A DNA stretch of 32,572 bases from Chromatiaceae bacterium. Lineage in GTDB: Bacteria > Pseudomonadota > Gammaproteobacteria > Chromatiales > Chromatiaceae. The notes under the pieces were generated by a model, which saw nothing but the letters and a program-made list of their open reading frames with translations, was not told the origin of the DNA and ran no database searches. This document shows positions 7,443-15,571 of the stretch, in pieces. The stretch is taken from positions 1-32,572 of the forward strand of contig JAJDNF010000045.1 of assembly GCA_022340805.1 (NCBI GenBank). The letters run 5' to 3'. The translations under genes were made by a program, and so were the position numbers. The first letter of the stretch is position 1; every line of letters begins with the position of its first letter.

Positions 7443-8714
7443 ATGGCACATTTTACACGTAGAAAGTTTCTCCAGGTCGCCGGTGGCGCAGTAGCGGTCA
7501 GTTCGCTGGGCTTCCCGGCAATCGTCGGCGCGGCCAGCAAGAAGGTCGTGATCATCGGCGGCGGTGTCGCCGGCGCGACCGCGGCCAAGTACATCCGCAT
7601 GGCCGACTCGTCGGTGGATGTCACGGTCATCGAACCGAATAAACAGTACTACACCTGCTTCCTCAGCAACGAGGTCCTGTCGGGCCACCGCAAGATGGAA
7701 TCCATCACGGTCACCTACGACGGTCTGAAAGGGCACGGCGTCAATGTCGTGCACGACACCGTCACCGACATCGATGCGGCCGGCAAGACGGTCAAGACCG
7801 CGGGCGGCCAGAGCTTCGCCTATGACCGCTGCATCGTCGCTCCGGGTGTCTCGTTCAAGGACAATATCGAGGGCTATGACGAGGCCGCGATGCAGACCAT
7901 GCCGCACGCATGGAAGGCCGGTGAGCAGACCGTGATCCTGCGCAAGCAGCTCGAGGCGATGCCAGATGGCGGCGTGGTCGCGATTGCTGCACCGCCGAAC
8001 CCGTTCCGCTGTCCGCCCGGGCCGTACGAGCGCGCCTGCCAGATCGGCATGTATCTGAAAGAGCACAAGCCCAAGTCCAAGGTGATCATCCTGGATGCCA
8101 AGGAGAAGTTCTCCAAGCAGGGCCTGTTTACCCAGGCGTTCGAGCGGTACTACAAAGGCATCGTCGAGTGGGTCGGGGCAGACAAGGGCGGCAAGGTCAC
8201 GCGCGTCGACGCGAAGACCAACACGATCTACACCGGCGATACCGCGCACAAGGTGGCGGTGGCCAATATCATCCCCGCGCAGCAGGCCGGCGCGATCGCG
8301 ATCAAGGCCGGTCTGACCGATGAAAAGGGCTGGTGCCCGATCGACGGCCGCAGCTTCGAGTCGACCATTCACAAGGGCGTCCACGTGATCGGCGACGCCT
8401 CGGTGGCCGCGCCGCTGCCCAAGTCCGCGTATGCCGCGAACTCGGAGGCCAAGGTGTGTGCCGCAGCGGTCGTCGATATGCTCAACGGCCGCGAGCCCGG
8501 CGACCCGTCGCTGGTCAACACCTGTTATTCGATCGTCGGCCCGAATGATGCGATCTCGGTCGCCATGGTCTACGCGCTGAAAGACGGCAAGCTCGAAAAG
8601 GTCGAGGGCTCGGGTGGTCTGACCCCGATGGACAGCCCGCCGGAGATGCGTGCCCGCGGGGTGCAGTACGCGGAGAGCTGGTTCGAAAACATCAAGAACG
8701 ACAGCTGGGGCTGA
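7443..8714 (+). CDS. fccB: Flavocytochrome c sulfide dehydrogenase, flavoprotein subunit
   Basis: A 423-aa exported flavoprotein that oxidises sulfide to sulfur. A Tat signal with RRKFLQVAGG at residues 6-15 indicates export in folded form. The FAD-binding GGGVAG motif is at 39-44. C72 (YYTCFLSNEV) matches the cysteine that binds FAD covalently in Allochromatium FccB. C190 (FRCPPGPYERAC) and C361 (NTCYSIV) match the active-site disulfide pair. A second dinucleotide-fold end, VIGDASVAAPLPKSAYAA, is near 318-335. All catalytic residues are present, so sulfide dehydrogenase is preferred over the related SoxF or SQR. The gene ends the operon and is followed by an intrinsic terminator. Confidence 0.95.
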   Translation: MAHFTRRKFLQVAGGAVAVSSLGFPAIVGAASKKVVIIGGGVAGATAAKYIRMADSSVDVTVIEPNKQYYTCFLSNEVLSGHRKMESITVTYDGLKGHGVNVVHDTVTDIDAAGKTVKTAGGQSFAYDRCIVAPGVSFKDNIEGYDEAAMQTMPHAWKAGEQTVILRKQLEAMPDGGVVAIAAPPNPFRCPPGPYERACQIGMYLKEHKPKSKVIILDAKEKFSKQGLFTQAFERYYKGIVEWVGADKGGKVTRVDAKTNTIYTGDTAHKVAVANIIPAQQAGAIAIKAGLTDEKGWCPIDGRSFESTIHKGVHVIGDASVAAPLPKSAYAANSEAKVCAAAVVDMLNGREPGDPSLVNTCYSIVGPNDAISVAMVYALKDGKLEKVEGSGGLTPMDSPPEMRARGVQYAESWFENIKNDSWG

Positions 8715-8746
8715 GCCTACCCCGGTCTGACGACAAGACCCCATTC

Positions 8747-8769
8747 AAGGGCCCTGCGGGGCCCTTTTT
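8747..8769 (+). terminator. Intrinsic terminator after fccB
   Basis: AAGGGCCC (8747-8754) pairs with GGGCCCTT (8759-8766) around the loop TGCG, with a T-run to 8769. The perfect eight-bp stem lies 32 bases after the fccB stop and is T-rich only in the + direction. It also separates fccB from the convergent hypE gene. Confidence 0.92.
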
Positions 8770-8824
8770 CGTGGCACTTACAGCGCCGGCACGAGGCCGG
8801 GGTCGCAACGACAACGCGCACGAT

Positions 8825-9829
8825 TCAGCAGATCCGCGGCAGCGGGTCGTCCTCCAGCTCCTCGAGGATGCGCTCGCCACCCAGCTCTGTCTCCAGCACG
8901 ACACGCTCGCGGCCGCCGAGCAGTTCACCGACACACGCGGCTTCTTGGCCACCCGGCAGCGCACGCCAGGCGCTTAGCAGCCTGTCCGATGACTCGCTGC
9001 CGATCACCGCGACCACCCTGCCTTCACAGGCGAGGTACAGTGGATCATAGCCAAGCATCTCGCACACCGAGGAGACCTGCGCCCGAACCGGGATCGCGGG
9101 CTGCCACAGGCGCACCTGCAGCCCGGTTCCATGCACCAGCTCGTGCATCACGGTAGCCAGCCCGCCCCGGGTCGGGTCACGCATGAAACGCAACCCGGGT
9201 GTCGCGCACGCGGCCCGCGTCAAGGGTATTACGCTCGCGGCATCAGACAGCAGCTCGCCGCGCATGCCGAATTCCTCGCGGGCCAACATGACCGCGATCC
9301 CGTGGTCCCCGACCGGGCCGCTGACCAGGATCTTGTCACCGGCCCGGATGTTGGCGATGGACAGGCTCAGTCCCGCATCGGCGACACCGACGCCGGTGGT
9401 CGCGAGATACAGCCCGCCGCCTTCGCCGCGCCGCAGTACCTTGGTGTCTCCGGCTACCACGGCCACCCCGGTCTCAGCCGCCGCACGCGCGACGGACCCG
9501 ACCAATCGATCGAGTAGCGCGATCTCCAGGCCCTCCTCGATGAAGGCATTGAGGGTGAGAAAACACGGCGTGGCGCCGGACACGGCGAGATCGTTGCAGG
9601 TCCCGTGCACCGCCAAGCTACCGATATCGCCGCCCGGAAACTCCAGCGGCTGCACGGTAAAGCCGTCGGTAGTGATCATTTGCCTGCCGGGAGGTAGCGT
9701 TATCGTGGCGGCGTCTACCCGCGTATCGAGCTGGTCAGTGCCCAGGTGGCGCGCGAAGACCTGTTCGATCAGTTCGCGCATCAGGCGTCCGCCGTTGCCG
9801 TGCGCCAGGCTGATATGGGTGTCCTGCAC
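8825..9829 (-). CDS. hypE: Hydrogenase maturation protein HypE
   Basis: HypE dehydrates the thiocarbamate on its C-terminal cysteine to thiocyanate, supplying the CN ligands of the [NiFe] active site. The 334-aa product carries the N-terminal motif ISLAHGNGGRLMRELI, the ATP-binding AIRS-family body (GDTKVLRRGEGGG, GPVGDHGIAVMLAREEF, RDPTRGGLATVMHEL) and the diagnostic C-terminal tail PRIC with the essential last cysteine. I chose the GTG at 9829 because GGAG (9836-9839 on the complement) lies six bases upstream and family alignment begins there. An upstream TTG at 9904 would add 25 unlike residues. The gene is separated from the other hyp genes and lies downstream of the large subunit on the same strand, beyond a repeat. 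Confidence 0.93.
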   Translation of the reverse strand: MQDTHISLAHGNGGRLMRELIEQVFARHLGTDQLDTRVDAATITLPPGRQMITTDGFTVQPLEFPGGDIGSLAVHGTCNDLAVSGATPCFLTLNAFIEEGLEIALLDRLVGSVARAAAETGVAVVAGDTKVLRRGEGGGLYLATTGVGVADAGLSLSIANIRAGDKILVSGPVGDHGIAVMLAREEFGMRGELLSDAASVIPLTRAACATPGLRFMRDPTRGGLATVMHELVHGTGLQVRLWQPAIPVRAQVSSVCEMLGYDPLYLACEGRVVAVIGSESSDRLLSAWRALPGGQEAACVGELLGGRERVVLETELGGERILEELEDDPLPRIC

Positions 9830-9950
9830 GTGCTTCTCCGCAATGGTCCCGGCGCGCCAGGCGCACCCTGATCTGGTGTAGCGCGTCGTTATTCTGTCCG
9901 GCAATTGTTTGTGGAGACCTGTATCGGCGGGCGGTCCTGCCGATCGCGCA

Positions 9951-10023
9951 GGTTGCCATCAGGCGCAAGCCGTCATGCACCAGATGGCGCAACACGCGGT
10001 GCAATACGCTGCGCTATTGCGCC
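9951..10023. repeat. Two-hairpin dispersed repeat, degenerate copy
   Basis: The first hairpin (9951-9981) is a diverged version of the one at 24806-24834, sharing GGCGC-AGCCGT and ATGCACC. The second (9998-10023), GGTGCAATA-CGCTGCGC-TATTGCGCC, differs from 24988-25013 at two of 26 positions. The gap between the hairpins is 16 nt, as in the other two copies, which supports common origin. Confidence 0.8.
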
Positions 10024-10135
10024 CTACCGCCGCGTCGCCGAGATGGCCCGGTGCGCACGGCGGCACACCGCGTTGGCCGGTCGGAAACACCTACGGGCAC
10101 GCGGCCCAGGCCGGGACCTTCGCGCCCATCATCTC

Positions 10136-10163
10136 GCACCGGCAGATTGGAGATCGCCGGTGC
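10136..10163 (-). terminator. Hairpin directly after the hynL stop
   Basis: GCACCGGC (10136-10143) pairs perfectly with GCCGGTGC (10156-10163) around a 12-nt loop. It begins on the base next to the TAG stop of the large subunit gene. No T-tract follows on the - strand, so it may stabilise the 3' end or act as a weak terminator rather than a classic rho-independent site. Confidence 0.45.
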
Positions 10164-11906
10164 CTACCTCACCTTCACCTGTAGCATCTCCTCGCCGTCT
10201 TCGTCGGTCAGGTGTACCGCGCACGCGATGCAGGGGTCGAAGCTGTGAATGGTCCGCAGAATCTCGACCGGCTGCATCGGATCGTGCAGCTCGTGGTTGT
10301 CCTGCAGCGCCGCCTCGTAGGCTCCCGCCTGATTCTGCGCATCTCGAGGACCGGCATTCCAGGTCGACGGCACCACGGCCTGGTAGTTGTCGATCTTCTG
10401 GTCCTTGATCACGATGTAATGCGCCAGACCGCCACGTGGCGCCTCCATGAAACCGACGCCCTTGGCCTGTTTGGGCCAGCTCGATGGCTCCCACAGCTTC
10501 TCGTTGAAGGTGCGCGTATTGCCGGCCTTGATATTCGCGATCAGGGTATCCATCCAGCTCTGCATCTTGTCCGCGATCAGCTTGGTCTCGAGGGTGCGCG
10601 CGGCAGTGCGGCCCAGGGTCGAGAACAACGCGCGCTTGTCGGCACCCAGCGTGCTGAGCGTCGAATCGACCAGCTCCCGGGTCGCCTCGTCGCCCTTGGC
10701 ATACAGCACCAGCACACGCGCCAGCGGCCCGACCTCCATCGCCTTGCCGCGCCAGCGTGGCGACTTCAGCCAGGAATAGCCATCGTCGACGTTGAGCTGC
10801 TTGTAGGGGGTCTCGGGTCCACCGCGGCCCTGGTAATCGAGCTTGGTCTCACCCTGCCAGGGATGCAGTCCCTGATCCTTGCCGCCTTCATAGTCATACC
10901 AGCTGTGCGAGACGAACTCCTGTATCTCGCCGTCGGCACGCGTGTCGACCTCGTGCACCTCGTAGAGATTGCGATTGAGGATCGCGCCCGGCGGAATCCA
11001 CCAGCTCATCGGGTCACGCAGGTTGGTCCCCGGCTCGGCCGACGGAAAGTCTCCCAACACCAGGAAGTTGCCCAGACCCTCGCCGCGCTGAAACCAGTCC
11101 TTGTAGAAACCCGCCACCGCGATCGTGTCGGGTACGTAGACCTGGTCGACGAAGATACGCATCTTGTCGATGATCGATTGCACCAGGGCCAGCTTCTCGG
11201 CATTGATGGCCGAATCCGACTCCAGATCGATCGGGTTCGGCGTACCGCCGACCAGAAACATCGGGTGCGGATTCTTGCCGCCGAAAACCGCGTGCAGCTT
11301 GACCACGTCGCGCTGCCACTCCAACGCCTCGAGATAGTGCGACACGGCCATCAGGTTGGCCTCGGGCGGCAGCTTGTACGCCGGGTGCCCCCAGTAGGCC
11401 TTGGCGAAGATACCCAGTTGTCCGGCCTCGACGAAGGTCTTCAGTTTCTTCTGCATGTCGGCAAAATAGCCGACCGAGGCCTTCGGCCAGTGCGACAGGC
11501 TCTGCGCCAGCTCGGCGGTGGCCTTGGGGTCAGCACTCAACGCCGAGACCACGTCCACCCAGTCGAGTGCATGCAGGTGATAGAAATGCATCACGTGGTC
11601 GTGCACATACTGCGCCGCGATCATCAGGTTGCGGATCAGCTGGGCGTTGGCCGGGATCTCGTAGTCGAGCGCATCCTCGACCGCGCGTACCGACGCAATC
11701 CCATGCACCAGCGTACACACGCCGCAGATGCGCTGGGCGAAGGCCCAGGCATCGCGCGGATCGCGACCGCGCATGATGAGCTCGATGCCCCGAACCATGG
11801 TGCCCGAGGAATAGGCAGACTCGATCTGCCTGCCATTCATCTGCGCCTCGATGCGCAAATGCCCCTCGATGCGAGTGATCGGATCGACGACGACTCTGTC
11901 AGTCAT
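10164..11906 (-). CDS. hynL: [NiFe] hydrogenase large subunit, Isp-type (group 1e-like)
   Basis: A 580-aa catalytic subunit carrying the NiFe(CN)2CO centre for H2 oxidation or evolution. N-terminal active-site cysteines are C61 and C64 in RICGVCTLVHG. The C-terminal pair is C559 and C562 in FDPCIACAVH. Fifteen residues follow H565, the peptide the maturation protease would remove. The ATG at 11906 has an AAAGG site upstream. The gene lies 71 bases after isp2 in the order small subunit-isp1-isp2-large subunit, known from Thiocapsa roseopersicina HynSL. That order, more than the protein alone, supports the Isp-type assignment. Confidence 0.95.
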   Translation of the reverse strand: MTDRVVVDPITRIEGHLRIEAQMNGRQIESAYSSGTMVRGIELIMRGRDPRDAWAFAQRICGVCTLVHGIASVRAVEDALDYEIPANAQLIRNLMIAAQYVHDHVMHFYHLHALDWVDVVSALSADPKATAELAQSLSHWPKASVGYFADMQKKLKTFVEAGQLGIFAKAYWGHPAYKLPPEANLMAVSHYLEALEWQRDVVKLHAVFGGKNPHPMFLVGGTPNPIDLESDSAINAEKLALVQSIIDKMRIFVDQVYVPDTIAVAGFYKDWFQRGEGLGNFLVLGDFPSAEPGTNLRDPMSWWIPPGAILNRNLYEVHEVDTRADGEIQEFVSHSWYDYEGGKDQGLHPWQGETKLDYQGRGGPETPYKQLNVDDGYSWLKSPRWRGKAMEVGPLARVLVLYAKGDEATRELVDSTLSTLGADKRALFSTLGRTAARTLETKLIADKMQSWMDTLIANIKAGNTRTFNEKLWEPSSWPKQAKGVGFMEAPRGGLAHYIVIKDQKIDNYQAVVPSTWNAGPRDAQNQAGAYEAALQDNHELHDPMQPVEILRTIHSFDPCIACAVHLTDEDGEEMLQVKVR

Positions 11907-11977
11907 TTTGTTTACCTTTAGCTAACCCTGCGCAACACCACCCGGCAGCACGCAGGAGATCCTTACCTACCCCACGC

Positions 11978-13315
11978 TCAGTTGCCTGGCAGCGCCTCGG
12001 CGACCATCTCGACCAGCGATTCGACTTCCTTGTCCCAACCCGCGCGCATCTTGCCGTTGAGGAAGTTCAAACGACAGCTGCCACAGGCCGTGACCACCGA
12101 ATCGGCACCGGTCTTTGCAACCTGTCCCATTTTGATCTGGAACGCCTTCTGGCGCAGATCGGATGCACTGTTGATCAGAAACACGCCCGCACCACCACCG
12201 CAGCACCAGTTGAGTTCCTTGCCGGAATCCACCTCGCGGAAATCCACGCCCAATGCATCGAGCACCCAGCGTGGCTCGTCGATGACCCCCGAGTGCCGCG
12301 CGATCTTGCATGGATCGTGGAAGGTGACCTTGCGCTGCCTGCCGAGCTTGTTGAGTCTGAGTCGTCCAGACTTGAGCTCGCGACCGAGGAATTCGGAAAT
12401 CGACAGCACCTCGAACGCCAGCCGTTGTTTATGATCATTGGCCGCCTCCCAGCGCATCGAGGGGTAGGCATGCCCGCATTCGGGGATGATCACGGTCCGC
12501 GCGCCACACGCCTTCGCCGCGGCGATCAGCCGTGCCGAGGACTTGCGCTGCACACGTTCGCAACCCGACAGAAGACCGAAGTTGGCCGCCTCGTAGCCGT
12601 CCGACCGCAGCGTCCAGTTCACACCCAGGTGATTCATCACCTTGGCCGTTGCGATCAGACCGTCGGTGAACAGGATCAGATCGATCACGCTGGTCGTGAC
12701 CAGGATATCCGCCCTGTCCTTGTTCAGGGGGATATCGATACCGGTAGCCTGCAGTTTGGCGATGGCGCCCTGCATTTGCTCCGGGCCGACGCCGAAAAGC
12801 GACTCGTGCTCACCCTGCTCCTGCTCCATGCCCATCAGCTCTCTGGGCATCAGGTCCGCCCGAGCCATTCCCTGGCGCATCACATTGACCATGGATGCAA
12901 TGTTGATCCCCATCGGGCAGACCATCGAGCACCGCCCGCACTCGGTGCAGCTGTCGTACACCAGTTCCTGCCACTCCTGCAGATCCTTGACGGTGATGTC
13001 GTCGGTATACAGGCGATGCAGCCAGCGCAGCGGCGACACCTCGCGCCGATAGACGCGCTTGAGCAGGTCGAGCTTGCGGATCGGCACGTATTTCGGATCT
13101 TCGGTGCCCGTGTAAAAATGGCAGGCCGAGGCGCAGTGACCGCAGTGGATGCAGGACTCCAGCTCGATTGCCATGCGATTGTCGAGCTTGCGGAGGAATT
13201 GCTCCTTGGCGGACCCGACGCGCTCTGCATCCGATCTCTGAGTCACCTGGGCATTTTCACCCAGATGCGGCAGCATCTGTGCAAACTGCTTGAACGTTTC
13301 CATATCGACGCTCAT
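11978..13315 (-). CDS. isp2: Isp2: HdrD/DsrK-like iron-sulfur protein of the hydrogenase
   Basis: A 445-aa cytoplasmic-side iron-sulfur protein. Two [4Fe-4S] motifs lie in the first half: CIHCGHCASACH and CTECGRCSMVCP. Two cysteine-rich CCG-type segments follow, the second including NWCCGGGAG and later ACGSCRLNF, as in heterodisulfide reductase HdrD and DsrK. With Isp1 it should link the hydrogenase to the quinone pool or to a thiol/disulfide partner in sulfur metabolism (inference from the family). The ATG at 13315 overlaps the isp1 stop as ATGA; a longer frame extending to 14026 is in the isp1 region and is not used. Confidence 0.92.
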   Translation of the reverse strand: MSVDMETFKQFAQMLPHLGENAQVTQRSDAERVGSAKEQFLRKLDNRMAIELESCIHCGHCASACHFYTGTEDPKYVPIRKLDLLKRVYRREVSPLRWLHRLYTDDITVKDLQEWQELVYDSCTECGRCSMVCPMGINIASMVNVMRQGMARADLMPRELMGMEQEQGEHESLFGVGPEQMQGAIAKLQATGIDIPLNKDRADILVTTSVIDLILFTDGLIATAKVMNHLGVNWTLRSDGYEAANFGLLSGCERVQRKSSARLIAAAKACGARTVIIPECGHAYPSMRWEAANDHKQRLAFEVLSISEFLGRELKSGRLRLNKLGRQRKVTFHDPCKIARHSGVIDEPRWVLDALGVDFREVDSGKELNWCCGGGAGVFLINSASDLRQKAFQIKMGQVAKTGADSVVTACGSCRLNFLNGKMRAGWDKEVESLVEMVAEALPGN

Positions 13316-13965
13316 GCCTTGACCCCCCTGCGCTGGAAAGCGGCGCCCATCTGGGCACGCGACGGAATCCACAACACGGCGTGAAACAGCTTGCCGAACG
13401 GGAACCAGATCAGCATCGCCTCGACCGTCAGGATGTGCACCGCCAGCACCGTCTGGTAGGGCCCACCGAGGTGCGCGTAGGCCAGCATGCCGGTCAGCAC
13501 CGGCAGCAGGGTCATCACCCAGCTGATGTAGTCGTCGGCGCTGCTGATCATTTTCAACAGCGGCGTGGTCAGCCGCCTGATCAGCAGTGCCACCAGCGCT
13601 GCGACGGTGACCGTGCCGGCAAACATCACCAGGTTGTTGGAGATGCCCGGCCAGGAGATGCCGAACATGCTGTCGATGAACAGGATGTGCGGCGTAAACA
13701 GGAACACCACGACGGCCAGGCCGATGTGCATCGCATAACCGGCGACAGTACCGAACAGGGTCTGCTTGTAGAACTCCCTGCGCGGCCACATACGGGTGAA
13801 CACGGTGCGCATGCCGCCGGCTACGGTGCTGTGCGAGCGCGGCTCGGACAGGTCCGTCATTCGGCGCACCAGCAGGGCCCCGACGAGACGCCACAGGCTG
13901 CCCGCGGCAAAGATGATCAGAGACCATTCCAGCGCTGGTCCGCGCGCGATATCGAGCAGGGTCAT
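13312..13965 (-). CDS. isp1: Isp1: membrane cytochrome b subunit of the hydrogenase
   Basis: A 217-aa integral membrane protein with about five hydrophobic helices, related to the NarI/DsrM b-type cytochromes. Candidate haem-ligating histidines fall in YAMHIGLAVVVFLFTPH, AHLGGPYQTVLAVHILTVE and KLFHAVLWIP. It anchors the periplasmic hydrogenase to the membrane and carries electrons between the small subunit and Isp2 or quinone (family knowledge). It overlaps both neighbours with ATGA junctions: its ATG at 13965 overlaps the small subunit stop, and its stop overlaps the isp2 ATG. Translational coupling of all three is likely. Confidence 0.9.
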   Translation of the reverse strand: MTLLDIARGPALEWSLIIFAAGSLWRLVGALLVRRMTDLSEPRSHSTVAGGMRTVFTRMWPRREFYKQTLFGTVAGYAMHIGLAVVVFLFTPHILFIDSMFGISWPGISNNLVMFAGTVTVAALVALLIRRLTTPLLKMISSADDYISWVMTLLPVLTGMLAYAHLGGPYQTVLAVHILTVEAMLIWFPFGKLFHAVLWIPSRAQMGAAFQRRGVKA

Positions 13966-15026
13966 TTCTCCTCCTTACTGTCGGCTTCGGCCTGCCGGGA
14001 CCGTGCCCCCAACGCGGCCGCCACACCGACGGCCGCGCCGACGCCGGCCGCCAGCGCTATGCCCTCGGCCGAGCCGTAGGTGCCCTTGGACAGGGCCTGG
14101 TAAAAGCCGCCCTTGTCCCAGAAACTCGGCTCGGAACAGCCGATACAGCCATGCCCGGCCTCGATCGGGAAGCTGGTGCCGTCATTCCATTTCGCCGTCG
14201 CACAGGCGTTGTAGGTGATGGGTCCCTTGCAGCCCAGCTTGAACAGGCACCAGCCCTTGCGCGCCCCCTCGTCGTCGAAGGTCTCGGCGAACTGGCCGCG
14301 TTCGTAGAACGCCCGGCGGTAGCAGCGATCGTGGATCGAGTTCCCGAAGAACACCTTCGGCCGACCCAGCGTATCCAGTTCAGGCAGGCGGCCGAAGGTC
14401 AAGAAATGCGCCAGCACGCCGGTGATCACGATCGGGATCGGCGGACAGCCGGATACGTTCACGATCGGCTTGTCGCTGATGATCGCCGAGACGGGCGCCG
14501 CACCGGTGGGATTGGGATTGGCCATCGGCAGCCCGCCAAAGGCCGCGCAGGTCCCGACGGAGATGATCGCCGCGGCACCGGCCGCGACCGCCTTCAGCAT
14601 GGCCAGGTTGGTCTGGCCGGCAATGGTCGAGTAGATACCGTCGTCCTTGAGCGGGATCGAGCCATCCACCACCAGCAGGTACTTGCCCCAGTTCTCCTTC
14701 ATAGCGGCCTCGCGCGCCTGCTCGGCGGCGTCGCCGGCGGCGGCCTGCAGCGTGTGGTGATAGTCGAGCGAGATATGGTCGAAGATCAGCCCCTCGACGG
14801 TCGGTGCATGGCTGCGGGTCAGCGACTCGGTGCAGCCGGTGCACTCCTGGAACGACAGCCAGATCACCGACGGGCGGCGCGCCTGTTCCAGCGCCGCCGC
14901 AATCCGCGGGATCATCAGCGGCGGCAGGGCCATCATCGAGGCGGTTGCGGCGCAGAACTTCATGAAGCCGCGGCGCGAGATGCCGCGTTCGCGCAGCCGC
15001 TCGGCCAGTGTCTTTGCGTCTCTCAT
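13962..15026 (-). CDS. hynS: [NiFe] hydrogenase small subunit, Isp-type
   Basis: A 354-aa electron-transfer subunit exported by Tat: SRRGFMKFC at residues 17-25, followed by a hydrophobic run. The proximal cluster begins with C62 and C65 in ECTGCTES. Further cluster ligands are in VGTCAAFGG, VSGCPPIP, HDRCYRR, CLFKLGCKGP and HGCIGCSEP. The proximal motif is CTGC, not the CTCC of oxygen-tolerant group 1d enzymes, so a standard proximal [4Fe-4S] cluster and oxygen sensitivity are expected. A C-terminal hydrophobic helix (about 325-342) may anchor it. The ATG overlaps the upstream HyaF-like gene stop (ATGA). Confidence 0.95.
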   Translation of the reverse strand: MRDAKTLAERLRERGISRRGFMKFCAATASMMALPPLMIPRIAAALEQARRPSVIWLSFQECTGCTESLTRSHAPTVEGLIFDHISLDYHHTLQAAAGDAAEQAREAAMKENWGKYLLVVDGSIPLKDDGIYSTIAGQTNLAMLKAVAAGAAAIISVGTCAAFGGLPMANPNPTGAAPVSAIISDKPIVNVSGCPPIPIVITGVLAHFLTFGRLPELDTLGRPKVFFGNSIHDRCYRRAFYERGQFAETFDDEGARKGWCLFKLGCKGPITYNACATAKWNDGTSFPIEAGHGCIGCSEPSFWDKGGFYQALSKGTYGSAEGIALAAGVGAAVGVAAALGARSRQAEADSKEEK

Positions 15027-15466
15027 GGGACATCCTCTGTTGGGGCGTCGAAAGAATTCAGGTTGTTGCGCCGCAGTACAGCGAGACTCTCGGCAAGGTC
15101 CTCTGCGGGGGTCAGCAGCATGCCGGGCACGCGGGCGACCTCGATGTGCAGGGTCAGGCGGCGGTTTTCGGCGTCCTGATGCTCGACCAGCCAGACGCCC
15201 GGGTACGCGGTCTCCTCGATCAGCGTCGGGCCGAAGGCCTCGATCGACGCATTGACCTCGCCACGCCCGAGAAGCTCACGCAGATCCTGTTCATCCTGGG
15301 TACTGAACGGCATCGCCGCCAGGTCGATGACGGTCTCCGCGCCCTGCTCGACCAGTTCCTGCAGGGCCTGTTCGACCTGCAACAACACCGGTCGCAGATT
15401 GTCCGTGCGGTGGGGGCCACCCACACCGCTTTCGACCCGCACCCCGATCGACTCCAAGCCGCTCAT
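15023..15466 (-). CDS. HyaF/HupH-like hydrogenase assembly protein, short form
   Basis: A 147-aa protein matching the C-terminal domain of HupH/HyaF, the proteins that help mature or quality-check the hydrogenase small subunit. Recognisable parts are LGRGEVNASIEAFGPTLIEE and the GVWLVEH segment. The usual HyaF/HupH protein is about twice as long, so this is a one-domain form. I start at the ATG at 15466 (MSGLESIGVRVESG). Extending to a GTG-type start at 15544 would add 26 unlike residues. The stop overlaps the hynS ATG, fitting a role in small subunit handling. Confidence 0.8.
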   Translation of the reverse strand: MSGLESIGVRVESGVGGPHRTDNLRPVLLQVEQALQELVEQGAETVIDLAAMPFSTQDEQDLRELLGRGEVNASIEAFGPTLIEETAYPGVWLVEHQDAENRRLTLHIEVARVPGMLLTPAEDLAESLAVLRRNNLNSFDAPTEDVP

Positions 15467-15571
15467 ACCCGTCCAGTAAGATGGTTTCTGATGATTTCCG
15501 TCAAATTTATACCAACGCCGCCCCCACGGTATGACCTGGGTCAACAGAGCGTGGGTTAGATCGGTCGATAA

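Larger units (their letters stand above)
9830..10163. other. Non-coding gap between hynL and hypE
   Basis: No convincing gene is seen in these 334 bp. They contain a degenerate copy of the two-hairpin repeat (9951-10023) and a perfect eight-bp stem directly after the hynL stop. No consensus-like promoter for hypE stands out, so hypE may depend on read-through or an activated promoter. Confidence 0.5.

Noticed and set aside
10212..11921. A 569-residue open frame on the + strand opposite hynL
   Set aside because: Composition is typical of an antisense shadow, while the - strand encodes a complete hydrogenase large subunit with all four active-site cysteines.
11978..14026. A 682-residue version of Isp2
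   Set aside because: Its first part is isp1 read in another frame; the ATGA overlap at 13315 gives the family's normal start.
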